Part shown: positions 37,034 to 49,367 of the stretch, piece by piece
How the letters are laid out: every line of letters begins with the position of its first letter
How positions within the stretch are numbered: the first letter of the stretch is position 1
Origin: Bryopsis sp. KO-2023
Lineage: Eukaryota > Chlorophyta > Ulvophyceae > Bryopsidales > Bryopsidaceae
Assembly (NCBI GenBank): GCA_030272585.1
Contig: BSYQ01000003.1
Span: 6,758,001-6,822,000 of the forward strand
Direction: 5' to 3'
Length of the DNA stretch: 64,000 nucleotides
The notes under the pieces: generated by a model
Databases searched by the model: none
Told to the model about the DNA's origin: nothing
What the model saw: the letters and a program-made list of their open reading frames with translations, nothing else
Position numbers and translations under genes: made by a program

Positions 37034-38708
37034 ATGCGCGCGTGTGTGTTTCCCCAAGGCCACTCGTTCCACGTGCTGAGCAATGGCAGAATTGGTCTTC
37101 GCCCAACGGCCCTCAGTCCCTTGCCACGATTGCAGGGTGGACCCATGAGGAGATCGCCCCCGATTGCCAGGGTCTGTTGCTGTTGTTAAAGATACCGAAT
37201 TCTGCTAATCACCAGTAAATCTGATTCAATATTTGCATTTTATACTTTCAACTGCAATTTTCTCACTCACTTCTAAAGTTTTCATAGGAAAAAATGATAT
37301 CCCCAGGGATTGTAGGCCTGATGATGCTCCTGCCTACCCTCCTACACAATATCAATCCAAAAGTTCAAACAACAATTCTGTGAGATTGATGCCAAATCAT
37401 GAACCATTTTTCAACAGGTTGTGAAAAGGAATGCTGCCGCAAAGGATACAGTGATTCCTGCCCCTGCGTTTGGTGTGCAGCTGGGGTTGTTGGGATTGGC
37501 TGGAACGTCGGCCTATTTTGACAACTACATTTTGGCTGGACTGCTTGGTATTCTGGGGACCTTCTTAATCTTCCAAACCACTCGGCTCAAGTTTTGCTTT
37601 CGTCCGGATGGATTGGTAAGACGAGACAGTGGGGGGAATTGAACATTGCTACAATGTACGGTTACATTGTAATCAAAACTGGAGGGAGGGTGACTCTGTT
37701 TTCCTGGAACTTGAAGTGGCCAGAATCAATCGTAGCTCCTCTTGTTATGGGAGGATGAAGTTGTTTGTGGGAAAGATGCCCTGGGAATTTTTTTCCCCTG
37801 TTTTTTAATATGGCTACTGGCAGTAGGCAAGGGCTCGTGTCACTCGTAAAACCCATTGCACAGCATACAAATTTTTTTTGGCTTTTTTTTTTTTTCTCTG
37901 GGTGTGTCCCAGAATAGATTGAGTTCCTTCCCATGTCCATTACTGCTGGGAGCAGTAGTCTGAGTTTGGATCATTGCAAGTGAGGTGAATTTTTTTTCCA
38001 GATGTGGGCCACTTTTGTTGAAACCTTGTTCAGGGCAATTAACAAAGCTCACGACAGAGTGTTGATTTATTCGTACTTTTGTGTAAGAGTTTTTGGTGTG
38101 GTCGCAGGAAGTTGTGCTTGGAGAGAGTGATGATGTTGCAGGAAATGCATTTGTGGGTGGGGACAGTGCTTGGAAGTACGATACGTTCACCAACTGGGAA
38201 TTTTGGTGGCCTGGATTTCCAGTACTGGTATACTTCAAGGTAATCCATCTCCAGCTTATCTGAAGACTTTAACACTCTCTTTGTGTTGACCTACTCCAAG
38301 CATAGACAGCGTCGAAGGAGAACAAATCGTTTCTGTCTATACTGTTCCATCCCTCGTTCCTTTAGAGACAAAGGAAGTGTAGATACAAGAAGAAAGATGA
38401 TTATCACCCTACTAACAACCAAATTCTACAATGGAACCTCTTTTTGACCCGTTGCGAGTTTGGAATTCTGTGTCGCAACACAAAGAACCTTATGAGGGAT
38501 ACAGGTGGTGTGTGTTATTGTTCGCAAAGGGGTGGGCGAAGTCCTGTTTTTGAAAATGGTGTTTTTCAGGTCTGTGTGTTTCTTACAGGAAACTCAAACG
38601 AAGCCAGAGGGGCAAATTCACTTCTTCCCAATTATTTTCAATGGGAAAGAATTGTATGATGTTATGGTGGAACGTTGTGGAACAACGCAAAACAGCGGAC
38701 CGAAGTGA
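37034..38708 (+). CDS. DUF3119 family membrane protein, probably plastid
   Basis: Exons 37034-37171, 37418-37615, 38108-38239, 38589-38708; all phase 0, 195 aa. The core has two close hydrophobic segments (FGVQLGLLGLAGTSAY and ILAGLLGILGTFLIFQ), then TRLKFCFRPDGL, a Trp-rich motif (NWEFWWPGFPVLVYFKETQ) and IHFFPIIFNGKELYD, features I recognise from cyanobacterial and plastid DUF3119 proteins. The first 45 residues are rich in Arg, Pro and Ser, like a transit peptide, and lack an obvious signal peptide. Function is unknown in the family. Exon 1 is chosen because its ATG frame ends in phase 0 at GTCTGT and leads directly into exon 2; it is the least certain part. Confidence 0.75.
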
Positions 38709-38914
38709 TTGATTTTGTTTTAAGAGGCACATTTTTGTAAATTATGTTTTTTTTCCTCAACTGCACCCGTTATTTTTGGATCCCATCCTGGGGATTTTCA
38801 TGCATGTCTTTGCAATTACACGAGCTTGTTGCATGGTTTTCTGTTGTTCTGTTACTGTTTCTACAAGTTTGCCCAAGAGGTGAATTCCTACAAGCAGATG
38901 CTGATTTGCAACAG

Positions 38915-39727
38915 CCCTCCTTCAAAGCGAAAGATCGACCTGCTCCGGGAAAAAAAATGAAGGAAAAAAACGGTGGCCTCTCCTCGTGGTTTGCCCCACC
39001 TCCGTGATTGAAAATTGGGTCAGAGAATTCAGCACATGGAGCACATTGAAGGTCAGGGAATTTTCTCAGAGGGAAAAAAAATTCGAAAAAATGACGAATA
39101 ATGTTTTTTGAAATATTCTGATCAATGTTGATTTCTTTATCGACCCTGACACTGCGTGGATAAAATGATCTTTAAAAATCTGACGGTTGTGGTATTGACA
39201 TAGGTGGGGGTTTATCATGGTGCTGGCCCGATTCGTGAGGCGACGCTGGAAGCAGCGGAGAGAGGGGATGCCGAGATCATCATCACCAGCTATGATTTGT
39301 TGCGAATGCACACGGATGAGTTTTATCGTGTGCCTTGGCATGTGGCTTTCTTTGATGCCTAATGCAAATTAAACATTCATTCATGCATTCATAATCATAT
39401 TTGGCGTTTTCTATTATTATTTTTTTTGTATCATTTCCCAAAATTAAAAATTAAAAAAATTCACGGTGGGTGGAGGGGTATTAGCCAACTAAGAGATTGT
39501 AGCATCAGGGCCATGTATACATAGAATACGAAAGGAATAGGTGGGTGGGTGTCTTTGACGAATAGGTCCCAGGTTTATTTGGCATGCCAGCGCCTGCCCA
39601 CGAAGCTTCGATTTGGATTGACAGGGACAGTGATGCAAAACAATTTCACGGAGCTCTGGTGTTTGATGAATTGGGCAGTGCCTGGATGTCTCGGAGAAAA
39701 GTCACATTTCAGGAGTTACTATGCAAA
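38915..39727 (+). CDS. ERCC6L2: SNF2-family ATPase, ERCC6L2-like: first ATPase lobe (fragment, motif II not found)
   Basis: Exons 38915-39051 (LLQSERSTC, RWPLLVVCPTSVIENWVREF), 39204 to about 39356 (VGVYHGAGPIREATLE, IIITSYDLL, VPWHVAFFD) and 39566 to about 39727 (SQVYLACQRLPTKLRFGLTG, MQNNFTELWCLMN, FRSYYAK). These are motifs Ia to III of the SNF2 fold in the right order. The P-loop exon (GLGKT) is not found upstream; the DUF3119 gene ends 200 bp before. Between exons 2 and 3 the expected DEAH/DECH box is missing: after FFD the frame reads Ala-stop, with no consensus donor. The rest of the protein lies upstream at 29.9-30.7 kb. Either a broken, rearranged gene or a mis-joined assembly. Confidence 0.75.
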
Positions 39728-39988
39728 GTCCGCGGGAGGAGAGGGAAACCTGTCTTTATGTGGAGAGAGAATGGTAGTTTGTTCGGATTGGAAGGTGGAA
39801 GTTTGAGGAAAATCGCTTGGAGTCTCCTAATTGGGGGGTTGTTCTGCGGGCTGATTCTTTCACTTGAGAAGTTTCTAACGCTCGAGCGTAGAATCGGTGA
39901 GTTTGTGGCTAAAGAGTGGAATCCTGTCTTCGCCGGGCAAAATACAAAAACCCAAACCAATACAAAAATCTGTGTTTCACAACCGGCT

Positions 39989-40611
39989 TTAGGCGGCAGC
40001 GGAGAGGTCCATGATCAGCTTCGTAAGCCGGGGCGCGTCCACCCCCTCCACAGTTTCCAACACCTGTCCGTCCTGTAGACACCACACACCCACTTTGACA
40101 AAACGAAACTCCACCATCTAAGAAATCCACCACAATTCTGGCTGCGTTTCTTTTTTCCTCCTCTACCTTGTAGAAAAAGAACACAGGCCTGCATTTCCCC
40201 TTGTGCGACGCCAACGCTTGGACGCGGTCAGCTTTAACCTGAAACAAACAACGCGCGACGGGTGGTCACCATATTCTTGCATATGTTCGTCGCCAAGAAA
40301 CAATTCAAGAATGAAACGGTCGGCATACGGTGTAGAACTTGAGCGGCCGATCTCCCAGGTCGAAGTACAAGCGTTTGAACGCGGATTGGACCGCTTTGCA
40401 AGGCCCACACCAGCTTTGGTAGCCCTCAACCACTGCGCAGTGAATTCTGTGAAAACGATGCGGAAAAGAACACGAGTGCCAGAATGAAGAGGGTGGATCC
40501 GTGGAAAGGAAAAGGTACGTGCGAGGGAAAGGTACCTTGAACAGTTCCAGGCGTTTCCATGATTTCCGAGCTCCATGTGCTCTCGTCGGCGATGTCGATC
40601 TGGAAAGACAT
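39989..40611 (-). CDS. single-domain thioredoxin, flagellar dynein light chain-like
   Basis: A 111-aa thioredoxin-fold protein in four exons: 40611-40536, 40432-40329, 40238-40167, 40072-39989. The redox site WCGPC is at residues 33-37 (VVEGYQSWCGPCKAVQ), followed by FKRLYFDLGDRPLKFYTV, KADRVQALASHKGKCRPVF and DGQVLETVEGVDAPRLTKLI. This pattern matches the thioredoxin light chains of the axonemal outer dynein arm and the thioredoxin domain of NME8/NME9-type proteins, more than housekeeping thioredoxins (from knowledge of the families, not searched). The start ATG gives MSFQIDIADESTW, normal for the family. If correct, the organism builds motile flagella at some stage. Confidence 0.85.
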
Positions 40612-41954
40612 GGCGAAAGGAAGCACGGACCAAACGAGTCAAGATGTCTATTGACCGATTGCACGCTTCCACAAAGTCTGTCAGAGAGAGTGGCTTCGTG
40701 TGGCCTTATGTATCGATGCGAGAATCAGTGCCGACAAGAAAGAAGCTGTTGTGTTGTAATGAATGCCAGCCAATGAAGAAATCAGTTGCAGTGGCTGGAC
40801 TTTCCTGGTCCTTTTTGTTCGTATGCCAGAGTGTTGTGTTCAACCCCCCCACTCGCAGAGGAAAACAATGCATCCAACCCCCCAAAAGAGAAAATAAGAA
40901 AAAACTCGGCCCTTTCCCCTAAAAAAACACACACACAGAAAAAACAAGAAAGCAAACAAACAAAATACGACACAGCACCCCTGTCTGGAAGGGAGCATTG
41001 ATAACAGCACAGCAAACATAGACAAAACCACGCATCAAAGTCAATAAAGTGATAACATCGCCCACTCCTATTATTTAAAAGAAATCCCCATTTACACTGA
41101 CCTCCCCTATTGCTGCCCCGATTCCCATCGAGGCAGAAAACACTTATTTCCAAGTTGCAGAAAACACCACTTCCCAGCAGCACATTTTTGATTCTTGAAG
41201 GGTTTCAAATCACTACGGGCATTGGGGAAAGCCACAGAAGATAATCGTACATGTCCAAAAGAGGTATGGCCAAACCCCAGCCTCCCCGTTTCAAACTTGA
41301 AAATTCCAAAAAACGCCAAAAAAAAAAAAGACCCAAAAAAACAGCAAGCAAATTCCCTCCGATCCTCGAGAAAAATCGGAGAACGCCACGAATCGTACAT
41401 TATTATTATATTGTATATCACATTGATGTGGGGCTTCGAGCAATCCACGGTAAAAAGAAAACCCCTTCCATATGTTCGTTGCAGGCACGTGTATTGTACA
41501 CAGATTTCAACACTCCTCCTTTCGGGGGGTCAAAAACAGATTTTTTTTTCTCCATGAAAGGTCCAGAGTCACCATTCACCCTCCTGCAATGGAAAAAAAG
41601 CATGAGAAATAAATATTCGTGAAATTGTTTGGGAGGTGTTGATGCAAGGTATGTATTTTTTCCTCTGAAAAATATTTGCCGACAAAACGCAGGTTCGCAT
41701 GGATATTTAGGACTGAACTGCAATGTTTTCGAATTCGAAATTCTTGCGACTTCTCCAAGCTCGAAGGAAAAAATCACTTAGAAATGCACTTTTCAGGAGG
41801 AAGTAGCAATGAATGCCTATCATAATAAATTCAGCAAACGCTTCCATTGGTATTGAACACAGCTGTTGGAATTCAAGTCGCTCCACGAGAAATCTCCACG
41901 AGAAAGGGTTGACAATGGGCAAAAAAAAGCGAAAAATCGAAACATCTAGCACCT
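40612..41954. other. intergenic region
   Basis: Lies between the thioredoxin start and the end of the Yippee gene. C-rich on the plus strand near 40845-40900. No exon supported, though a short last exon of the Yippee gene could lie at 41.7-41.95 kb. Confidence 0.4.
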
Positions 41955-43029
41955 TCACGAATCATTATGCAACAGAACCCTGGTGATCATGGTTTTGAGG
42001 TTTTTTATAGCATTAACCCTGCTTGATATTCCTGGTTGAATTCTCACCTTCATTACTCGTGCCTTCTCGATAATGAATTTTCCTTCTTTGTACTTCTGGC
42101 TTTCTTCAAATGCTTGCTCCTGGACCAGCAGTCCGAAAAGGGAAATCAACACACAAAGATCCACCTCCACAGACACTCCACTAAACCAAACCTCTCAAAA
42201 AAGTTTTGAAGAATGATTTATGTCTCTTCTAGAGTTGAAATTATATCAAACGCTGGAAGGTGACTCTCATTCCTGTTTCTGCTAAGAAACGCCCTCAATG
42301 TACTCTTATTAATTCGTATCGAATTAAACAAGGCGATACGGTTTCTGGCTGTTCGACGCATTTCTGCAAAGACAGCTGCGGGAAAAGGAGTCGCCAGTTG
42401 TCCTGGACACTTCTCCAACGCCCGCTTGACTAAGAAAAGTAACTCACGTATTTCCACCCCAAAACAGCGTTACAGCAGGTGCAGTAGATGTCCGCCACAG
42501 TGTGCAGCCCCGTGATCAGCAGCCTGTCTTCTTTGGGCCCCAAAGTGATGTTCACCCTGCCAAGCGAAGGAAATTTAATGCACTCTCCTGAACGCCAGAG
42601 GCGATTCTTTGGAGATCAAAAAGGAAGCAAAAGCGAAAACAAAGTCCAGCATTCGCCCCACAAGGACTCAATTCCAGGGTTTCGTGTGGGAATCGATCTC
42701 GCGAACAACATTTCACAGCTGCCAGGGCTTCACTCACACGTTGTTGAACAAGTATGCCCGACCGTGCCGACCTTGGAATGCCTGGAAGTCAATCCACGTT
42801 GCGTCAGCACAAGGCGTGGTGCTGAGAGGTCGAGAAGCGCAAGGGGAAAAAGAATAATTCGCTGGAAAATGGAACGCGTCAATGTGACGACTCTATGCGC
42901 TTTCGAGTGGACCTCAGCCCCCCAGCCCACCTTTGAAATTATGTCGTCGTGGTCTGCGGCGTGAGACCTGCACTTCGCGCAGCTGTAAATGCGCGGGCAG
43001 TCCAAAAACAGGATGAACGGGCGTCCCAT
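41955..43029 (-). CDS. YPEL: Yippee-like zinc-binding protein
   Basis: Exons 43029-42931, 42781-42738, 42556-42448, 42119-41955 (the last may instead end at 42048 with another exon beyond). The protein starts [20 protein letters not shown]. Zinc ligands are a CxxC at residues 17-20 and a second CxxC at 73-76 (YCTCC). Conserved stretches are [49 protein letters not shown] and IIEKARVMK. About 108 aa are certain. If the last donor at ATGAAG is not used, the frame runs 30 residues further to 138 aa, slightly longer than the usual length of about 120. Yippee proteins are nuclear or centrosomal regulators of unclear biochemistry. Divergent from RAD21, 381 bp apart. Confidence 0.92.
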
Positions 43030-43410
43030 TTTGTCTGTACTCCTCCCTCCCTCTCTTTTTTTTTTTGCTTCTCCACCAGTTTCAACAGTATATCGCGGTC
43101 CACTTGGTCTTCCTCCGAAAAACTCAATCTCCGTCAACAAAAGCCCAACGACCACAAGCGAAATTCGATTTGCGATGGGTCGCCTGTTTGTTGGGTGGCA
43201 GCAGAGACCTCGAAAAAAGAAAAAAGGGCGTGTTGTGAAAAGTTGTGAGTGTAGTGTTGAAGGTTTGGCCGAAAGCGAAGTCGTCTCAATCCTGTGACCG
43301 CATCACTCCAATCATTTGCCGTACTGGAAATTACTCAATAAAAATGGTGACTTTGTTTGCCCTACCACTGGTTTCTGGTTTCTGGTTTCTGGTAGCGTGG
43401 TGGGGCCAAC

Positions 43411-46400
43411 ATGTTTTTCACCCTGACCTACTGCGGTCGCAAAGGACCACTGGGAGTGGTATGGATTGCGTCGCATCTCGATAAGCGCATCAAGCGACGG
43501 CAAGTCTTCGAGACCAGCATCTCGGATTCGGTCGGTAAGGTTTCCTTCCGAACCCATCAACCCCATTAGTGAATGCCCGTCGCTGCCAAAGTCAGAAAAC
43601 AATTCGCTGTCCGGCGTCTGCGACGTCGATAGGCTGATGTTCCCCACCATCACACGTACGCCGAGCGGCTGGCACTCGCGCTGTCTCTTTGTACGGAGGG
43701 TTGCAATGCAAGGGTTTCTGCCTGTTGAAACTGCGAGCGTGAGAATCATAAGATGACGGTCGCGTGTCGTTTGTTGCGCAGAGTCGATTCTCAACCCTGA
43801 AGCCCCATTCGCCCTGCGTCTGTCGGGGCAGTTGCTGTTCGGTGTCGTTCGCCTCTACGCCAGAAAATGCTCATACACTGTCGAAGACTGTCGCAAAACA
43901 CTCGCGAGTCTGAACAAGGTAACCTGAGAGACCCCACTGTCTAAATCGAGCGAGCCGTAAAAAGGGGCAATAATCCAGTTTCTGGCATATCAATTAGAGA
44001 GTGGCATATCAATTGGCCCCCTAGGTATGACTAATGTGGTCCCAGTCACACCCGAATATATCAGTTTGGCAGAAAGAGGGTGGATGCCAGCAGGGAAATA
44101 TTCTCTGAGCAAATCTTGGAGCAAGAAATCTTCCTGCTCACTCCTCACAACATAATTGGAACAGTGTTTCGACAGATTTATGTTTGGATGGACACCCTAG
44201 GTGTGCGAAACGACAACAGCAGTGCTCGTAGTGGATGGCGATGGTGGCCCCAGCAACAAAGAGAAGGATCGCTGCACTCCGGTAGATGTCTACGAGTTGA
44301 TGACCCAAGAAATAGAAGACCTGTGCAGACCACAAACAGATCCCACTGTCGAGTGAGTGCCCCCCCACCCCTTTTTCTCTACCCTCGTGCTGGGCTAAAA
44401 ATAGAAATGTCTCAAAGCAAGGCTATGCCAGTCAAAATAGTAATGTTTCAACAACAAAGGGGAAAAGCCTCAGACCTGTGCCCCGTTGGTTAAACCAGAA
44501 GGAGAGCGAAACAGGAGGAAAAACGAAGAAACTGGCTGATGTATGTCCAGTCACTTTTGCCCTCCACATTCAGCGTTATCAACGCGCACAACCGTAAAAA
44601 TGTTTTTTGTTGTTTTTTTCTTTTGCTTAGGGATGTGGAGTATGCCGAAGGCTACAGAAGCCATGACAGCCTCCTGACCCTCAGGTCAGACTCTTTAAGG
44701 TCTGTGGATCCGATGATGTCTGAAGAAGCTCCAGCCTTCCCAGATGATATTATATTGGAGGTTGACAAATTCCGAGAGGTAACCCACACCACATCCAGCG
44801 GCAGGAAAAACAATTGCTGGAGTCATTGTTCCGACTATCCATTTTTTTCTTTACCATATTATGTTGAGGGTGAAAGCGAGCGAGTGATATTGGCCCACCT
44901 TCTGTGAGATTGTGAATGTCTCATTTTTCTGAATATTTTTTTTTGGTTTTTTTAATGCACAGGTGCGATCTATGACGTCGCAGCCTGACGCGATGGAGAT
45001 TGATGGAGCGACTGGTGAGTTCAGCCATTTATTTATCATGTGGTGTGTTAACATATTACAGCTGCAGGAAGTAAAGTGAGAAAAGACTTGCAGAAAATTC
45101 TGCTTTTCAATCAGTAATCGACACTGGCCATCGTTTCAGTGTCACAAATTGTTTCAAAAGATGCATAGCTCTAATTTTTGTTTCCTCTTTTCTTGTGCTA
45201 GTGGCTCCTGACATCGAGGCTGACATGAACACCCCATCCAATTTGAAATCCCCTGCTGGCGATGGGAGGGATGGTGTGGTCAGTCCTGGAGACACGGCCC
45301 CTCCGCCTGTGGGCGAAGATGTGCAGTTGCCTGATTTCGATGGAATAGACTTTGCTCCAGATATCACATCAGGCGATATTCGTCCAGACTCGGTGAGAAA
45401 AGTATCTAATAGCTACCATAACCAAGCATCAGTGAATGTGGGCTAGTATGACATTTGGAACGGTCCATGAAAACAATCGAAATTACCGACAGACATGGTG
45501 TGTTTTGCCCGGATTGTAGGAAAATGGTGCCCCAGTCGATGTCACTATGGAAGAGCAGAATGATGGCCCCCCACAGCTGGCTACTGAGGATTCGCTGGGG
45601 GGGGAAGCCCCAGCAGGTGGTCATGATGTGGATGAGGTCAGCAATGGGGTCAACCTCTCCGAAGGTCAAGGTTTGCCTGCTACCCCCTCCAAACAGGGAA
45701 CTGTGGACCAGTCAGCTCAACAAAACTCCGAAAAATCTGGCCTGGATGCAGAGGAGGGAGCCGAGCTTACTCAAGAAACCAAGCAGTGAGTGTTTTACGT
45801 GTTAGAATTGTGGATTTCGATTGTTTTTCTGAGGATGGTGGATCATGGGAGTGAGCGATTTGGGTTTTGGACAGGAAACTGGAAAGGAAGCCTGCGAAGC
45901 GCCGAAGGAGGAATGTTGTTGTTGATATGGTGGATGGCAGGCCTGCCACTCAATTAACGGGCCATTCGATTCGATCCTTGATGAACGATCGGAGCTCCAT
46001 TCTGGTCGATAGGAAGCTGAGGAGAAGAACCGCCAAGGAGCAGAAAATCGATTATGTAAGTGCCGGACTTGATTATGTCATCAAGTTGATCAAACCCTTT
46101 TTATATTCAGCACCCATTGAACCGAAGCTTCCTGTAGGTGGTATTTTTTTTGCTTATTCACAAGTGATATCAATGGGAAAAGTACAGGAAATGGATCAAT
46201 GAAATCTTCAAAGATTTGTTTCGACCAAATTTATTGATCTTTTAATCGTTACTTTATTAAAGGCAACTATGTTTCGGTGCCCCTAACTTCACGTGTTTGT
46301 TTATTTTTTTAGACCTCAACTAATCCTTGGGTCAATCCTCTTCTCCGACCTTGTGGCGTTGTTTCGAATGCTCCTCAAGCTCAACTGTGGTTCGCCCGCC

Positions 46401-47452
46401 AAGTTTTGAGAAAGCCAGAAAAGCTCCGACGGGAGGGCGACCAGGCGGATTCAGAAGAGCTCAAAACCCCCACAAAATCTGCGAAAATCACATATGTCAC
46501 TGTGGATAATGTAGCTCGACGAGATTATCCGGGGTTCAATCCTAGTTTCGGTGAGCAACACATCCTCCTCTGTCTAAGTAACTTTTTCCTTTTCTTTCGG
46601 GGTTGATGGAAGAGTCTATTGTGGAGAAATCGACTGTTCTCAAGGTTAAAACGATAATGAAGCGTTGACTTCAGCAGTGAAAGTTCTGTTTTTTTCCCTA
46701 AATGTGTGAATTCAGATTTCGTTCCATCCGGGCCGATTCTTGATGATCCAACAGAAATGCATACCGATGTTCCTGAAATGGATATCCCACATGACATCGA
46801 CGCGAACACACCTTTGGGGGGTGTTTCTGGGGAGCCTTTCGCTGGTGGCGAGGGTTTGTCATTCGACAATGGAAACACACCATCCAGATATTCAATGCCC
46901 GCCAACTCGATGTCCATTCCGGTTCTTGGAGAGCAAGGCAACGAATCCGACGAAGCCGCTGGTGAGTTTGGCCCAGTAACCATGTGAATGAGCGATATTG
47001 GCCCAACCACTCCGAAAAATTATCGAAGTTGAAGTTTTTATTGATATTAATTTAACTGGCTGTTTCAAAAAATTTAAAGATTTCTGAAAAAAGCCAAAGA
47101 ATAATGGAATTTGAAACTCAAAGTTTTTGAAAGAAGGAAAAAAGCAATGAAAATAAGAAACCTGTTTCATTGAAGTCTTATCGTTGTTTGCCCCCCTTGT
47201 GCAGATGCAACCAGCCGGGATGATTTCACTTCAAGAACACAGGTGGTGCTCAGCCATCTGGAGGCTGCATTCAAGAAGCAGGAAGCTCCAAATCCTTCGC
47301 TGAAAATGAACAAAATTTTGAAAGGAAAGACCAGGCTGGATGCCAGCCGCTGGTTTTTCGAGTGCCTTGTGCTAAATTCACGAGGTTGCATCCAGATGGA
47401 GCAAAACGAACCTTTTGGCGATATCAGCATTGCCGAAGCACCTAGTGTATAA
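43411..47452 (+). CDS. RAD21: cohesin kleisin subunit RAD21/SCC1
   Basis: Closes the SMC1-SMC3 cohesin ring for sister-chromatid cohesion in the nucleus (family knowledge). Exons: 43411-43534, 43782-43918, 44201-44352, 44631-44778, 44963-45014, 45202-45392, 45520-45785, 45875-46055, 46313-46550, 46716-46961, 47205-47452; every junction is in phase, 660 aa. The N-terminal SMC3-binding domain is clear (MFFTLTYCGRKGPLGVVWIA, VFETSISDSVESIL, ALRLSGQLLFGVVRLYARK). The middle is acidic and Pro/Gly-rich (AFPDDIILEVD), as expected for the separase-sensitive linker. The C-terminal winged helix has KGKTRLDASRWFFECLVL and PFGDISI. Whether it is the mitotic RAD21 or meiotic REC8 form cannot be fixed by eye; RAD21 is favoured. 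Confidence 0.9.
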
Positions 47453-48366
47453 AAAAGAAAAGGAGGAAGAAAAAAAAAGAATCAATCGACCGCAAGAAGT
47501 TTTTTGGGGGGAGTTTTCCGATGAGAATAGTGTTTTAGATACAAAGTTGCAGCATCAGCGTGGGTTTGAGAAATCTTAACAGAAAGAGAAGGGGTTGGGG
47601 AAAATTGCAGGGTCCTTTTAATATGTAAAGAAAAGATACTACGATGCTTGAGTCTATCATGTGCTTGGACTGGATGTCTCATTTTGGGGGGGGGGTGTTT
47701 AAACTTGCTAAATTTCATGGAAATTCAACAGGCATATTATTTATTTCACAGACATATTCCACACACACCAAAGGAAGATGCAACCACCACTAAACAGGAA
47801 CAGCAAGATTGAACAATGGGGATGAGTGATTCAAATCCATCTGAATGAAGCACATCTGGATGCGTCATTCAGGAGCACAGCAACCCGACCAAGTTCTTAT
47901 TCTTCTGCACGTTTTCCACCCCTGTGGATGGGAGAATTGCGGGGCAGTGGCAATGCTTTCATCCCAACCATGAAATTTCTCTTGCCGTCAATCCAGAACT
48001 CTGGAAGATTCCTGGCGGCTGTGGGGAGTTGCTGGCATGTTTCCATTTGGTAGAGAATGATCCTTACGTTTCGTAACTTAAACGAAACTTTTAACTTTTT
48101 ATAGTTTGACCAGATGCCTGGCAAACTGTCCTCCCCTATATTTAGGCAGTTTTTGGAGCTTTCGCGTAGCATTATTCGCCGTACAGATATATAAGTCACA
48201 AGTCAATTGCCGCTCCGAGTCCGAGAGGAAAGAGAAAACCCAATCGATTGGCCACGCGGAACAGCGCATAAAGAAAGGGAATATAACCGCTCGGAATTCA
48301 TTCATCGGCTTTTTGGGGTGGAAGATTCTGGGGATTGTTACGCGGCTCGTTTCGGTTTGTGGAGAG
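47453..48366. other. intergenic region
   Basis: 3' flank of RAD21, with a G run at about 47684-47697, then the presumed promoter of the next plus-strand gene. No exon supported. Confidence 0.4.
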
Positions 48367-49367
48367 ATGACAGCGGACGTTAAGTGGTGGCGTTGGGCTT
48401 TCGCTCGCCATATCGCGTATTCTGACCGCCCGCTTCTCCGCCACGAGGGGGTCAGGGGGTTGCTAGACCTGGAAGAAGACGTCGCAAACGAAACGACCTG
48501 GCTCATGGTGCCTGACGAAAAGGACCAAGCTTCCTGCGAAAACACCAACGGTAACGCGCGCGTCTCCGGTTTGACATTGGTGACAGTTCCAGCAATAGGA
48601 GGATTTGGTGAATTTGACCGAATTCATGGAACGCTTTGTGTTTCGATTGGGGGGAAGAAAAAAAAAATTGTGCGGAGTGAGGACGATTGCTGTGTGGTGC
48701 AGAGTTCTGGAAAGACGGTGCGTTCTTAACGCCCCCGGCGCCGAAGCCCGCCGCCAGGGTGCCTTTATCGAATCGGGCACCGATCGAAGCTCCAATCGTA
48801 GTGACGCCGATGCCAGAATCGAAGGAGAAATTGAAGCTACCGAAGTCCCTGTTGAAAAAACGGGTCGATCAAAAAATGACTGATTCGGGCATCGCAGCTT
48901 TCACGTGTCGATCTGGTCGCTCGGAGGAGCGGAGAACGTGCTCGTCGGTAAAAGACGTCGTCGACTTCCGAGAATTTTGCAAGAAGGAAGAAACTGAGGA
49001 TCCGGAAGAAGACAACCCGTTCTGTTGGCTGTTAGAAACGCCGGAGTTTCCAGTAGGTACGGTGACTTGAGGAGGATCCTCACTGAACGACGAAGCCAGT
49101 GCCGCGGGGGCAGTACTGACTGCTGGGTGCGGGAGCGTTTCTCAGAATAACGTCCTTAGTAATGCGCCTGGTAATGCAACTATATTATGTGGATTGAGCC
49201 CATCGATTTTCTGTTGAAAAGATATGATTGGACTTCCTTTTTTTTGGTGTTTTTTCGCAGGATTCAAGAGAATAAATGGATCGCTGTTGTTCAAAGACTG
49301 TCTGGGCGAAAACGACCACTGCCTCTCAGCAAGGAACCCGAGGAAATTGCCATTGAAAACAAAATAG
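48367..49367 (+). CDS. unknown three-exon protein
   Basis: Not recognised. Exons 48367-48550, 48703-49056, 49261-49367 join in phase (214 aa) with donors GTAACG and GTACGG and acceptors GCAG and TCGCAG. The N-terminal exon is aromatic and charged (MTADVKWWRWAFARH, RGLLDLEEDVANETTW). The middle is rich in Pro and Lys (FLTPPAPKPAARVPLSN, KEKLKLPKSLLKKR) and ends acidic (KKEETEDPEEDNPFCW). The last exon gives KRINGSLLFKDCLGENDH then a basic end. The last exon is also open in a second frame that would need another donor, so the C-terminus could differ. Likely soluble, probably disordered in the middle. Confidence 0.55.

Noticed and set aside
43312..43794. 160-codon minus-strand frame over the start of RAD21
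   Set aside because: Shadow of the plus-strand RAD21 exons, which carry the conserved kleisin motifs.
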